This document shows, in pieces, positions 10,944 to 19,693 of a stretch of DNA of 64,000 bases (positions are counted from its first letter, which is position 1; each line of letters begins with the position of its first letter). Made by a program: the position numbers and the translations under genes. Under the pieces are notes generated by a model. That model made no database searches. It worked only from the letters and a program-made list of their open reading frames with translations, and was not told the DNA's origin. Origin of the DNA: Halovibrio variabilis (GTDB lineage: Bacteria > Pseudomonadota > Gammaproteobacteria > Pseudomonadales > Halomonadaceae); contig NZ_BJXV01000002.1 in the NCBI RefSeq assembly GCF_007991175.1, positions 248,001 through 312,000 of the forward strand, read 5' to 3'.

Positions 10944-13691
10944 CTAGTCAGGCAGGCTTTCAAGCCGGTGGCGTTGCCATTCGCTTTCCGGCTCATTTAA
11001 GCGCATGACGGCGTCAATGACCTGCTCTTCCATGTTGTAACGGCATTTGAATCCCAAGTGCTTCATCAGCGCTCGCATGGGATGATTATCGACCATGATT
11101 TTGCCAATCATTTCCAACGTGCCGATATGGGTGCAGTAATCAATCATCTTCTTCATTAACAGGCTGCCTATCCCCAGCCCCTGCATATCATCACGAACAA
11201 TCACCGAAAACTCGGTGCGAATATTGTCGGCATCGTTCCATACCCGCACTACCCCAAGCATTTCTTTGCTGCCATCGTCGCCCAAATACTCGGCGATAAA
11301 GGCCATTTGACGGTCGTAATTAATATGCGACAGGTTCGATAAATCGCGCTGGGTCAGGTTGGATTTATTGTGAAAGTAGCGAAAACGGATGCTCTCTTCC
11401 GAGAGCTGGCGATGAAAGGTGGTGATCAGGTGCGCGTCTTCGGCACGAATAGGCCTCACCTCCACCTGCCAGCCGTTCTTGAGCGTTACCCACTCCCGGA
11501 GCTCTTCAGGATACGGCATGATGGCAAAGCGGGCGGGCGTGCCCAAATCCATGGCGAAATCGACTGCCACCATTCCCTCCCGGTTGAGGATCAAGGGGTT
11601 GACTTCCAGGCCGCGTAAATCGCCTAAATCTGTTGCCATTTGCGAGAGTTTCACCAACATTTGACACAGATGCTGGATATCACGCTCAGGGTCGGGGGAG
11701 TGTTCACGAATTAATGAAGCAGCATGGGTTCTACCCACGACATCTTCCGCCAGGCTCATGTTGAGCGGCGGTAGCGCTACCTGTCGATCAGCCAATACAT
11801 TGACCTTATACCCACCGATACCAAACACAATAAGCGGACCAAAAACCGGATCGCGGGTAATGCCAGCGCAAATCTGCATCGAGTGTTTACCACGCTGCAT
11901 GGGCTGCAAGCAGTATTCGCGAATGGCGTACTCAGGAAATTTTTCAGCCACTTTTTCGCCCAGCTCGCGTACCCCATTAGCCACCTGCTCGGGGGTTTCC
12001 AAATCCTGGAGCAACCCCGCTGAGATTTTATGTGGGTGCTTGCGGTAGCGATAAGGCCGGCAATTGCCTTCATGGACGACTTTAAGCGCTTTGCTGCCGG
12101 CAATTTCTGCCGCTCGCTCAAAAGCCTCTTCAGGGTCCTTTAAATAGACGCTCGCTGCCGTGGGAATGCCATACGCTTCAAGTACCTGAGCCGTTTCAGA
12201 GTGGGTTAAGGTTTGTCTACCTCGCGCTTTTGCCTGCTTAATCAGCGTACGGCACTGGGCGCGTATTTCGGGACTCGTTGTGAACGGCAGGCTAGGTGGT
12301 ATTTCCTGCAACAGCGCCTGAACACGCTGGTAAATCACCATATGCATAAACGCCTTAACGGCTTTTTCTGGTGAAATATAGGTAGGAATCCCGGCTAAAT
12401 TACAGGCATGGCGCGCGTTAAGTGCCTCTTTTAAGCCCATCCAGCTGGTCAGCATATTACGGCGGAATTTCTTGCGGTTATCGATCAGCGCTTGGGCCGT
12501 TACCAGCGACGGCGCCATTCGGGTCGGTGCGTGTACCACTAGCACCGCGTCCACATTGGCATCGGCGGCAACGATCTCAAGCGCCTGGACAAACCGCTCG
12601 GGCGAAGCATTTCCGCCGAGATCCACCGGGTTCTCGCCCGGCTTGCTCATATCGACTTCGCTACGGTGCAGCGCTGCCTGGGTGTCGGCGCTGAACTCGG
12701 CCAGTTTGCCGCCCGCACTAATCAGTTTATCGATAGCCAGCATGGCAGGCCCTAACCCGTTAGACACAATGGCCAATCGATCGCCCTTTAGCGGCTTCAT
12801 CCGCGACAGCGTTTCCAGCGCATCAAGCAATTCGTCGGAGTCATCAACGCGCACGACCCCCGCCCGAGCAAAGGCGGCATCAAACACCACGTCACGGTTA
12901 GCGATGCCGGGCGTAGGCGCCATTCCGGAAATATCCGATTCCGGCGTGCGGCCGCTTTTTATCGCCAATACCAGACGATTACGCGAAGCATCGCGCACCG
13001 CCGTCATAAAGTGCTGAGCGTCGCTGATTCGCTCAAGGTGCAACATAATCGCCTGGGCGGGTGAAAACTGATTCACATAGTCGATTAAATCTGGCAACAG
13101 CACATCCACGCTATCGCCGACGGTAATCAGATGCGAAAAGCCTACATCGCGCCCTGCCGCCCAATCGATCATGCCATTGGCGAGCATCCCAGACTGCCCA
13201 AGATAAGCCACGCGGCCCGCTTTTACCGGCTGGCTGGCGTAAGAGGCATTGAGCTTTTTACCCGGCACGATCAGCCCCATGCATTCTGGGCCCAGCACGC
13301 GTATCCCCGACATCCGCGCGGCACTCAGCATCCGTTCACGGATCGAACCTTTATTGCCTTTGTCGCGGTCCAAATAGGCGCCACCGGAAAGCACCAGTGC
13401 CGCTTTGACACCGTACTCCCCGAGTTTTTTAATAAGGTCAGGAACCCCTTCTATGGGGGAGCAGACAACGGCCAAGTCGGGCACTTCCGGCAGCTCGCTG
13501 ACGCGGCTAAAACAAGGCGCACCTAAGACGTCTGAATAGCCTTTAAGGTTGACGGCCCAGAGCGCGCCTTTAAAGCCGCCTTCCTGAATATTGCGCAGCA
13601 CAAGGCCGCCCAGCGAAGCGGGCTTTTCAGAGGCGCCAAACACCGCTAATGTGCGAGGTTCGAAAAAATGGTGCAAAAAGCGCGTACTCAC
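10944..13691 (-). CDS. patZ: PatZ-type protein lysine acetyltransferase (acyl-CoA synthetase-like/GNAT)
   Basis: Large fusion of about 915 residues: CoA-binding and succinyl-CoA-ligase-like domains (N-terminal FFEPRTLAVFGASEKPASLGG, then GPECMGLIVPG, ATP-grasp-like middle) and a C-terminal GNAT domain (VIVRDDMQGLGIGSLLM). It aligns over its length with E. coli PatZ/YfiQ, which acetylates lysines of acetyl-CoA synthetase and other proteins. The GTG at 13691 is preferred: AGGGGAGA precedes it and it leaves 104 nt for divergent promoters, whereas in-frame ATGs at 13754 and 13778 would run up to the deacetylase start. Divergent from a deacetylase gene. Confidence 0.9.
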   Translation of the reverse strand: MSTRFLHHFFEPRTLAVFGASEKPASLGGLVLRNIQEGGFKGALWAVNLKGYSDVLGAPCFSRVSELPEVPDLAVVCSPIEGVPDLIKKLGEYGVKAALVLSGGAYLDRDKGNKGSIRERMLSAARMSGIRVLGPECMGLIVPGKKLNASYASQPVKAGRVAYLGQSGMLANGMIDWAAGRDVGFSHLITVGDSVDVLLPDLIDYVNQFSPAQAIMLHLERISDAQHFMTAVRDASRNRLVLAIKSGRTPESDISGMAPTPGIANRDVVFDAAFARAGVVRVDDSDELLDALETLSRMKPLKGDRLAIVSNGLGPAMLAIDKLISAGGKLAEFSADTQAALHRSEVDMSKPGENPVDLGGNASPERFVQALEIVAADANVDAVLVVHAPTRMAPSLVTAQALIDNRKKFRRNMLTSWMGLKEALNARHACNLAGIPTYISPEKAVKAFMHMVIYQRVQALLQEIPPSLPFTTSPEIRAQCRTLIKQAKARGRQTLTHSETAQVLEAYGIPTAASVYLKDPEEAFERAAEIAGSKALKVVHEGNCRPYRYRKHPHKISAGLLQDLETPEQVANGVRELGEKVAEKFPEYAIREYCLQPMQRGKHSMQICAGITRDPVFGPLIVFGIGGYKVNVLADRQVALPPLNMSLAEDVVGRTHAASLIREHSPDPERDIQHLCQMLVKLSQMATDLGDLRGLEVNPLILNREGMVAVDFAMDLGTPARFAIMPYPEELREWVTLKNGWQVEVRPIRAEDAHLITTFHRQLSEESIRFRYFHNKSNLTQRDLSNLSHINYDRQMAFIAEYLGDDGSKEMLGVVRVWNDADNIRTEFSVIVRDDMQGLGIGSLLMKKMIDYCTHIGTLEMIGKIMVDNHPMRALMKHLGFKCRYNMEEQVIDAVMRLNEPESEWQRHRLESLPD

Positions 13692-13795
13692 AAATGAGTC
13701 TCCCCTGACATGAATAGCGGCTGTACGACTTATTGACACTGTCGCATAGGGCATGGAGGCGATTAAGGTGTCACCCATAACAATGGAGCGTTGGA

Positions 13796-14737
13796 ATGAT
13801 TACTGCCTACCTTACTCACCCAGACTGCTCATTGCATCATATGGGCCCCGAGCATCCTGAAAACCCCCAGCGTCTGGAGGCCATTCGCGCTCGCCTATCG
13901 CTCATGGGCTTATTACAGCAGACCATGCAGGCAGATGCCAAGGAAGCCTGTGAAGACGCGTTAGCTAGGGTGCATCCCTTGCGCCACCTGCGCGCCCTGG
14001 ATAAGTGCGTGCCCACTGAAGGCATCGTCACACTGGACAGCGATACCCTGATGAACCCTGATAGCCTGCAAGCCGCACGTGTTGCCGCAGGAGCGGTGAT
14101 TCGTGGGGTTGATCAGGTTTTCAAGCACCAGGCGGATAACGTCTTTTGTGCCGTTAGGCCGCCCGGCCACCATGCCGAAGCCAGCGATGCCATGGGCTTT
14201 TGTTTTTACAATAATATTGCCGTTGGCGCGGCCCATGCGCGGGCAAAATATGGCGCCAAGCGTATCGCCATACTCGATTTTGACGTGCACCAGTGCAACG
14301 GCACGATCGATATCTTTAAAAACGACCCTGAAGTACTGATTTGTACTAGCTTTCAGTATCCATTTTATCCGTGGCGCTATCTACGCAGCGAGTGGCAAAA
14401 CGTGGTCAACACGCCCCTGGAAGTGGGCACCGATGGGCCTGAGTTCCGGCGTATTGTCGAAAGACACTGGCTACCTGCCTTGCACGCCTTTAAGCCTGAC
14501 TTGGTAATGATATCCGCCGGTTTCGACGCTCACCGCGATGACCCCATGGGGGATATCTGCTTGGAAGATGAAGACTTCTACTGGGTTACCCATTTGGCCA
14601 TGGAAATTGCTACGCTTTACGCTGATAACCGGATTGTCTCGGTACTGGAAGGTGGCTATAACCCTAAATCGCTGGCAACTGGCGTGGAAGCCCACCTAAA
14701 AGCGCTTTTGGGCCTGCCTTTTGGTGAAGTGCCCTAG
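13796..14737 (+). CDS. Histone deacetylase-family lysine deacetylase/amidohydrolase
   Basis: Zinc-dependent deacetylase of 313 residues (arginase/deacetylase fold), cytosolic. Visible catalytic elements: RPPGHHAE (catalytic histidines), FDVH (zinc Asp and His) and SAGFDAHRDDP (third zinc Asp), plus LEGGYN near the C-terminus. The usual HHG after DxD is HQC here, so one active-site-side position differs. Substrate could be acetylated proteins, polyamines or other amides. The gene is divergent from patZ, a pairing that suggests reversible protein acetylation. Confidence 0.88.
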   Translation: MITAYLTHPDCSLHHMGPEHPENPQRLEAIRARLSLMGLLQQTMQADAKEACEDALARVHPLRHLRALDKCVPTEGIVTLDSDTLMNPDSLQAARVAAGAVIRGVDQVFKHQADNVFCAVRPPGHHAEASDAMGFCFYNNIAVGAAHARAKYGAKRIAILDFDVHQCNGTIDIFKNDPEVLICTSFQYPFYPWRYLRSEWQNVVNTPLEVGTDGPEFRRIVERHWLPALHAFKPDLVMISAGFDAHRDDPMGDICLEDEDFYWVTHLAMEIATLYADNRIVSVLEGGYNPKSLATGVEAHLKALLGLPFGEVP

Positions 14738-14773
14738 GCTTGGTTGATCTTTGGGGAGAGAAACGGGCACGGG

Positions 14774-15124
14774 CTACAGGCAGTTGGTCGGCTTGGGCAA
14801 GCCGGCCAGGCGTGCGATACGCTTGGCCGGACTACCTGGAAACAGCTGCATCAGATAAATAGAACGCCCTTTCTCTTCACCCAAGGCATTCTTGGTTGCT
14901 TTTACCAGTGGCCGCATCGCCGGTGCCATTTCGTAACGCTGGTAAAATGCCCGCACTACTTCAATAATTTCCCAATGCTCAGCCGTTAAAACAAGTCCCT
15001 CTTCTTCAGCCATTAGCTTGGCGACAGACTCGCTCCACTCGGATTGATTAACCAGATATCCTTCCGGATCTAGCGGATACTTTCTTTGTGAATCAAGATA
15101 ACGGTATATTTTTGATTCAGACAT
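14774..15124 (-). CDS. tusE: TusE/DsrC family sulfur carrier
   Basis: Last gene of tusDCBE. TusE accepts persulfide sulfur from TusBCD and hands it to MnmA for 2-thiouridine of tRNA wobble bases. The 116-residue protein has the DsrC-fold helix-turn block (HWEIIEVVRAFYQRYEMAPAMR) and the single penultimate cysteine (PTNCL), as expected for TusE rather than dissimilatory DsrC, which has two. The start at 15124 follows tusB by 1 nt; an upstream in-frame codon at 15202 is inside tusB. Confidence 0.93.
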   Translation of the reverse strand: MSESKIYRYLDSQRKYPLDPEGYLVNQSEWSESVAKLMAEEEGLVLTAEHWEIIEVVRAFYQRYEMAPAMRPLVKATKNALGEEKGRSIYLMQLFPGSPAKRIARLAGLPKPTNCL

Positions 15125-15125
15125 A

Positions 15126-15416
15126 TTAGTACCAGGTAACAATTTTTGCATACTGCTCAGTGAGTGCCACAAAGCCATCCATGTCGAGCATGGGCAGTTC
15201 ATTATCTACGGCAATGCTGGCAAGCCCGCGGGCGATAAGGTCCTCTGATAGCAGGAAAATACGCGACTGATGCTGCTCCCAAACCGCCCAGGCTGGATCG
15301 AGCGCGGCACTCACCGCTTCTTCGATCAACAACACGCTGTCTTGCTCCCCTACCGCCTGCTGCATTTCAATAGATGCACTGCTGTCAGGCGTCTTGGTGA
15401 GGATATGTAGCATCAT
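15126..15416 (-). CDS. tusB: Sulfur relay protein TusB
   Basis: DsrH-like subunit of the TusBCD heterohexamer, 96 residues, starting MMLHILTKTPDSS as typical of TusB. It lacks a catalytic cysteine and has a structural role. Sits between tusC and tusE in the operon. Confidence 0.92.
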   Translation of the reverse strand: MMLHILTKTPDSSASIEMQQAVGEQDSVLLIEEAVSAALDPAWAVWEQHQSRIFLLSEDLIARGLASIAVDNELPMLDMDGFVALTEQYAKIVTWY

Positions 15417-15433
15417 AATTATCTCACTCGCCG

Positions 15434-15799
15434 CTAAAAGTTGAGTATCTTGGCATGCTGCTGAAACAGCATTGGAATCTCCTGAGCGGGCACTGGCGTT
15501 ATACCATCGACCAGTAAATCCTGGCGAATACGCAGGCCCTGCAGCGCTTCTTCTGACACCCAGAGCGCATCAATATCGTACATTTCTAACATATCAATAA
15601 TCGGCAGCGTGGCTTTTTGACCTGGTGCGCCACTGCCCTGCTCCTTTAACAGCGCCATTATCCCCTGGCCCATAAACAATAGATGCACGGGTTGCCCAAA
15701 CGCAGCGGCTACCAAGGCGGCATCTAATCCTTCGCGTAACCAGTTAGAACTGTGTGGCGCGTGACGAATCACCACCAGTAGCGCATCAGGTGTCGCCAT
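15434..15799 (-). CDS. tusC: Sulfur relay protein TusC
   Basis: DsrF-like subunit of TusBCD, 121 residues (LLVVIRHAPHSSNWLREGLD; ALWVSEEALQ). No cysteine in the usual active position, as in TusC elsewhere. Lies 11 nt after tusD. Confidence 0.92.
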   Translation of the reverse strand: MATPDALLVVIRHAPHSSNWLREGLDAALVAAAFGQPVHLLFMGQGIMALLKEQGSGAPGQKATLPIIDMLEMYDIDALWVSEEALQGLRIRQDLLVDGITPVPAQEIPMLFQQHAKILNF

Positions 15800-15810
15800 T
15801 CGGCCTCCCT

Positions 15811-16212
15811 TTAAGCAAAGGTAATAAAGCGATCAGCGCGTTGCTGTAAGTCGAGCAATTGGCCAAGCCCAGTTAACTCAAAAGGCGGCGCTACATTGAA
15901 GGCTGGCTGACCATGGCGCTGAGCTTCAGACTCGCTCATTAACCCACGCCGCAGCGCCGCCGCAATGCATATATCCAAAGGAATCGCGTGCTGTTGGTTT
16001 AGCTCACGCCATGCTTCGTGCAGATTAAGTTCATCCTGTGGAGGCGCCATCAACGAAGCGCCATTGTGAACGCCGTCGTGATAGAAAAAAACACCCGCTA
16101 TTTTATGCCCACGGGCAATAATGGCGTGGGCAAAACGCAAGGCAGAGTGCGGGGCAGGACTACTGTACGGCGCCCCCATCACTAATAACCCGTAGTGTAA
16201 CCCATGGTGCAT
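15811..16212 (-). CDS. tusD: Sulfur relay protein TusD
   Basis: DsrE-like catalytic subunit of TusBCD, 133 residues. The persulfide-carrying cysteine is in LDICIAAALRRG; the N-terminal segment YGLLVMGAPYSSPAPHSALRFA is the family fold start. First gene of tusDCBE; a terminator of the upstream gene lies just before it. Confidence 0.93.
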   Translation of the reverse strand: MHHGLHYGLLVMGAPYSSPAPHSALRFAHAIIARGHKIAGVFFYHDGVHNGASLMAPPQDELNLHEAWRELNQQHAIPLDICIAAALRRGLMSESEAQRHGQPAFNVAPPFELTGLGQLLDLQQRADRFITFA

Positions 16213-16240
16213 TGGCTGATCCCCACTGTTGGCTATCCTA

Positions 16241-16272
16241 AAAAAAGACAGGCCCTATCGCTAGGGCCTGTC
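16241..16272 (-). terminator. Rho-independent terminator after the BI-1 family gene
   Basis: Eleven-pair stem GACAGGCCCTA / TAGGGCCTGTC (16247-16257 with 16262-16272) and, on the minus strand, a following run of T (A's at 16240-16246). Confidence 0.9.
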
Positions 16273-16295
16273 ATATCGTCTACCGCTCACTCATA

Positions 16296-16976
16296 TCAGT
16301 CGTTGCTCATAATACCGAGTATCGACAACAGGCTAACAAACAGATTGTAGATCGATACGTAGAGCGTAACCGTCGCTATAATATAGTTTGTCTCACCTTC
16401 ACGGTGAATGATCTCACTGGTTTGATACAAAATGGCGGCTGAAGCAAACAGCACAAAGCCAGCCGATACCATCAACGACAGCGCAGGAATATTAAAGAAG
16501 AACCCTGCTACCATCGCAAGAATCAGCACGATGGCACCCGCCATTAGGAAGTTGCCTAAAAAGCTAAAATCCTTTTTGGTGGTTAACGCAACCGCTGACA
16601 GACCCACAAAGGTTAAGCCCGTCATAGCGAGGGCGTTCATGATTAACACACCACCGTTAGGCAGCGCCAGGTAGGCAGAAAGGATTGGCCCTAACGTAAA
16701 GCCCATAAAGCCAGTAAAGGCAAACGTTGCCAACAAGCCAGCCGCAGAGTTTGCGGTTTTGTGGACAAGGAACATTAGACCGTAGGCACCAATCAAGAAC
16801 ACAAAGATGTTCAATTGTTGAATGCCGAGGGCAACAGCAGCGCCCGCCGTCACGGCTGAGAACAGCAGCGTCATTGCCAGTAACGCGTAGGTGCTTCGCA
16901 ACACCTTGTTAGTGCTAACACTATTAGCAACGCTGCCCGACTGGGGGCGTGCCGTACGTGAATCGTTGTAAGCCAT
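16296..16976 (-). CDS. Bax inhibitor-1/YccA family membrane protein
   Basis: Seven-helix inner-membrane protein of 226 residues, BI-1 family. Family features: N-terminal NKVLRSTYALLAMTLLFSA, central FTGFMGFTLGPIL and C-terminal ATVTLYVSIYNLFVSLLSILG. E. coli relatives (YccA) modulate FtsH; the role here is unproven. Transcribed alone and followed by a strong terminator. Confidence 0.93.
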   Translation of the reverse strand: MAYNDSRTARPQSGSVANSVSTNKVLRSTYALLAMTLLFSAVTAGAAVALGIQQLNIFVFLIGAYGLMFLVHKTANSAAGLLATFAFTGFMGFTLGPILSAYLALPNGGVLIMNALAMTGLTFVGLSAVALTTKKDFSFLGNFLMAGAIVLILAMVAGFFFNIPALSLMVSAGFVLFASAAILYQTSEIIHREGETNYIIATVTLYVSIYNLFVSLLSILGIMSND

Positions 16977-17135
16977 GTATTAATGCTCCCTAATAGTATT
17001 TCTGACAACGGACAAGCATGCCGTTACCGAGTTCCAGACGCAAGCCTTTGTCTTACACGTGTATAGTCATTCAACGTTGAATCATCTTAGCAGCCATTGT
17101 CTATGCTTGCTGAACACCTCATAGGACAGCATACG

Positions 17136-17894
17136 ATGAAAAAAATTCTATTGCCTAGCAGCGCGATCACACTTTTAGCGCTAGCACTGCCTGCCATGGC
17201 CTTCTCCCCCGCTGGGCAAGATATTGCCTACAGCGTAAATGAAGAAAATTTCCAGGGCTACTTTGTCTCTGGCGGTGATAACGCTCAGGGCAGCGTAGTG
17301 ATTATCCACGACTGGGATGGGCTGGGTGATTATGAGCGCCAGCGAGCTGATATGCTAGCCGATGCGGGCTATGATGTTTTCACAGTGGATCTCTATGGTG
17401 AAGGCAACCGTCCCCAGTCTGTCGACGATAAGCGCGCTGCAACCAATCGTTTATACCAAGACAGAGAACGAATGCGTGCCTTAACCTTAGGTGGCCTAGC
17501 ACAGGCTAGAGAACAAGGCGCTGCCGAGCCAACGGTCATCATGGGTTACTGCTTTGGCGGCGCGGTGACGCTGGAAATTGCCCGCTCCGGCGAGGCAGAT
17601 AACATAGCGGCGTACACCAGCTTTCATGGTGGGTTAACCACCCCCGAAGGCCAAGCCTACTCAAGCGACACGGCGCCTATCTTCATTGCTCACGGTGGCG
17701 CCGATAGTTCCGTGAGTTTAGACGACGTTGCTACGCTGGCTGGGGAATTAGAAGCCGCAGGCGTTACCTATGAAGTCGGCATCTACTCCGGTGCACCTCA
17801 TGCTTACAGCGTGTTTGGCAGTGATGCCTATCATGAGCGCGCCGATCAGCGTTCGTGGACGGTCTTTAACGCCTGGCTTGATGAATTGCTTTAG
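17136..17894 (+). CDS. Secreted dienelactone hydrolase family protein
   Basis: Alpha/beta-hydrolase of 252 residues with a Sec signal peptide (MKKILLPSS...LPAMA). The DLH triad is recognisable: nucleophile Cys in GYCFGG, Asp in GGADSSV and His in GAPHAYSV. The start at 17136 is chosen because AGGACA lies 8 nt upstream and it begins the signal peptide; another in-frame ATG at 17097 would put 13 polar residues first. Expected periplasmic esterase/lactonase, substrate unknown. Confidence 0.88.
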   Translation: MKKILLPSSAITLLALALPAMAFSPAGQDIAYSVNEENFQGYFVSGGDNAQGSVVIIHDWDGLGDYERQRADMLADAGYDVFTVDLYGEGNRPQSVDDKRAATNRLYQDRERMRALTLGGLAQAREQGAAEPTVIMGYCFGGAVTLEIARSGEADNIAAYTSFHGGLTTPEGQAYSSDTAPIFIAHGGADSSVSLDDVATLAGELEAAGVTYEVGIYSGAPHAYSVFGSDAYHERADQRSWTVFNAWLDELL

Positions 17895-18004
17895 TTTTTT
17901 GCTATAAAGCGGCTATTCGCCATCTAATGTGGGTTTAAGATTGATCGGCTATTTTATTTTCTATCTCACAGTTGAGATCGCAACCACTAAGCCATCTACC
18001 TGTT

Positions 18005-18132
18005 GTGGGAGGCCGCTTCAGCGTGGTCCGACACTTCGGTGGTCCGACACATCGGCGAAAGGTGCCGCAGGCACCCCCTTGGCTTCATCATGCTAGTAGC
18101 CCAAGCATTCGCGAGCTGAAGCTCCCTCCCAC
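18005..18132. repeat. REP/BIME-like palindromic element
   Basis: The stretch 17895-18221 has no gene. It holds an imperfect 18-bp inverted repeat: 18005-18022 (GTGGGAGGCCGCTTCAGC) against 18115-18132 (GCTGAAGCTCCCTCCCAC), 16 of 18 pairing. Between them are a short direct repeat (GTCCGACACTTCGG / GTCCGACACATCGG) and a small GGTGCC-GCA-GGCACC hairpin. This is the look of REP/BIME repeats of pseudomonads and halomonads. Confidence 0.65.
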
Positions 18133-18221
18133 GGGAGTCATTATCATTCTGGCAGAATTATTAATTCCACACTGGGTGACGAAGAGCCTATAAAGCAGCA
18201 GAACGCACCTGAGGAGGCTGC

Positions 18222-18548
18222 TTGAAAGAACCGCATAACGGTAAAGAGCCGCAAGATGCACTGCGCGCACGGCTCAAGAAAAGCTTACAAGAGCGCAGAG
18301 CCACGGCATTACGCCGGCGAATTGGTGCCCGAGCAACGCGTCAGCAGTTCTTGGAAGCAACGCGTAACGTTGGCGTGATTGTCGTGGCGACCTGTTTTAC
18401 GGCAGGCTGGGTAGTCACCAATCCCAGCCTTAATACCGACAATGTTTGGATGGGCGTAGGGCTGGGTATAGTCTTGATCTTTGTAGGCTCATTCGGCTAT
18501 GGTTATGTAGAGCGGGATAAAACCTCAGATGAGGAAAGAGAACCATGA
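18222..18548 (+). CDS. Small two-helix membrane protein, unknown
   Basis: 108-residue protein with a basic N-terminal region (residues 10-48, Arg-rich) followed by two hydrophobic helices (VGVIVVATCFTAGWVV; WMGVGLGIVLIFVGSFGYGYV). TTG start, supported by GAGGAGG at 18211-18217. The next tiny gene overlaps by ATGA. Function not recognised. Confidence 0.7.
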   Translation: MKEPHNGKEPQDALRARLKKSLQERRATALRRRIGARATRQQFLEATRNVGVIVVATCFTAGWVVTNPSLNTDNVWMGVGLGIVLIFVGSFGYGYVERDKTSDEEREP

Positions 18549-18688
18549 ACGAATTAATTCTTGCCGGAATGTTAATGAGCCTTGTGGTTGTGTCAGGCGG
18601 CATGGTTTGGAGCCAGCACCGCGAGCATCACGGTAAAAAATCGCTAACGGACAGCGCGTTTTCCTGGATCATCAAGCGCTTTGCTTAA
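18545..18688 (+). CDS. 47-residue single-helix membrane protein
   Basis: Very short gene overlapping the previous stop (ATGA at 18545-18548). It encodes one hydrophobic segment (ELILAGMLMSLVVVSGGMVW) followed by a His/Lys-rich tail (SQHREHHGKK) and ends WIIKRFA. The overlap, frame-consistent codon use and the terminator right behind it support it being real. Function unknown. Confidence 0.6.
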   Translation: MNELILAGMLMSLVVVSGGMVWSQHREHHGKKSLTDSAFSWIIKRFA

Positions 18689-18712
18689 TGGATAGCAGGA
18701 TAGTTAAATTAA

Positions 18713-18743
18713 AAAAGGGTCGCTAATAGCGGCCCTTTTGTTT
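18713..18743 (+). terminator. Rho-independent terminator
   Basis: Stem AAAAGGGTCGC / GCGGCCCTTTT (18713-18723 with 18729-18739, one G-T pair) followed by T's. Ends the two small membrane-protein genes. Confidence 0.85.
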
Positions 18744-18775
18744 ATAGCTGACGATGTTTAAAGGATGGCGACCTG

Positions 18776-19687
18776 ATGAGTGCTGGAAACAAAAACATAG
18801 TGCTGTTAGACGGGGGAATGGGACAGGAGCTCAGAAAACGCAGTAGCCGACCCGTGTCACCGCTATGGTCCGCTCAAGTCATGCTCGATGAGCCCCATCT
18901 GGTCACTGCCGCTCACCGCGATTTCATTGAGGCCGGCGCCCAGGTCATTAAACTCAACAACTACGTCGCCACCCCAATTCGCTTGGCGCGCGACGGTGAC
19001 CCCGCCATGTTCGAACCCTTGCATGCCGCGGCACTCAGCGCAGCCCACCAGGCACGTGTTCAAAGCGGTCGGCAGGTGCGCATCGCTGGCTGCCTGCCCC
19101 CACTAGTCGCGAGTTATCACCCTGATAGCGTCCCGGACGACGCTACCTGCCAACGTGACTACCGACGTCTCGTGGAGCGCCAGGCAGACGGTGTCGATTT
19201 TTTTCTATGTGAAACAATGTCGCTGATCCGCGAGGCGTGTGCCGCCACTAGCGCCGCGGTGGAAAGCCAACGCCCGGTATGGGTGGCATTCAGCGTGGAT
19301 GATAGCGACGGCAGCCGCCTACGCTCTGGTGAATCGCTGGCAGTGGCGGCCCGGGAGGTCGTGGCTCTTGGCGCGGAGCGCATAGTGGTCAATTGTTCAG
19401 TGCCTGAGGCGGTCACCACCGCCATGCATGAACTCGCCGAGCTCAGCGTACCATTCGGCGGGTACGCCAACGGCTTTACGTCCGTGGCCCCGCTACAACC
19501 AGGTGGCACGGTCGATAAGTTAGCGTCGCGAACGGATCTTGATCCTGCCGCCTACGCCGAGCATGCGCTGAGATGGGTCGAGCTAGGCGCCACTGTCGTC
19601 GGCGGCTGCTGCGAAGTAGGCCCCGCCCACATTGCCGCCCTAGCCCAGCGCTTGACCGATAAGGGCTACCGTTTGGTGTCGTCTTGA
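18776..19687 (+). CDS. Homocysteine S-methyltransferase family protein
   Basis: Cobalamin-independent zinc methyltransferase of 303 residues, cytosolic, likely moving a methyl group from S-methylmethionine, betaine or a related donor to homocysteine. Zinc cysteines are visible in VVNCSVPE and GGCCEVGP; the N-terminal LLDGGMGQELR is the family signature. It complements metH at the left end of the window. Which methyl donor it uses cannot be told; a betaine or dimethylsulfonium donor would suit a halophile, but that is speculation. Confidence 0.88.
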   Translation: MSAGNKNIVLLDGGMGQELRKRSSRPVSPLWSAQVMLDEPHLVTAAHRDFIEAGAQVIKLNNYVATPIRLARDGDPAMFEPLHAAALSAAHQARVQSGRQVRIAGCLPPLVASYHPDSVPDDATCQRDYRRLVERQADGVDFFLCETMSLIREACAATSAAVESQRPVWVAFSVDDSDGSRLRSGESLAVAAREVVALGAERIVVNCSVPEAVTTAMHELAELSVPFGGYANGFTSVAPLQPGGTVDKLASRTDLDPAAYAEHALRWVELGATVVGGCCEVGPAHIAALAQRLTDKGYRLVSS

Positions 19688-19693
19688 GGTTAG

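Noticed and set aside
14774..15124. DsrC of dissimilatory sulfur oxidation
   Set aside because: Only the penultimate cysteine is present and there is no dsrAB; it belongs to the tRNA-thiolation tus operon.
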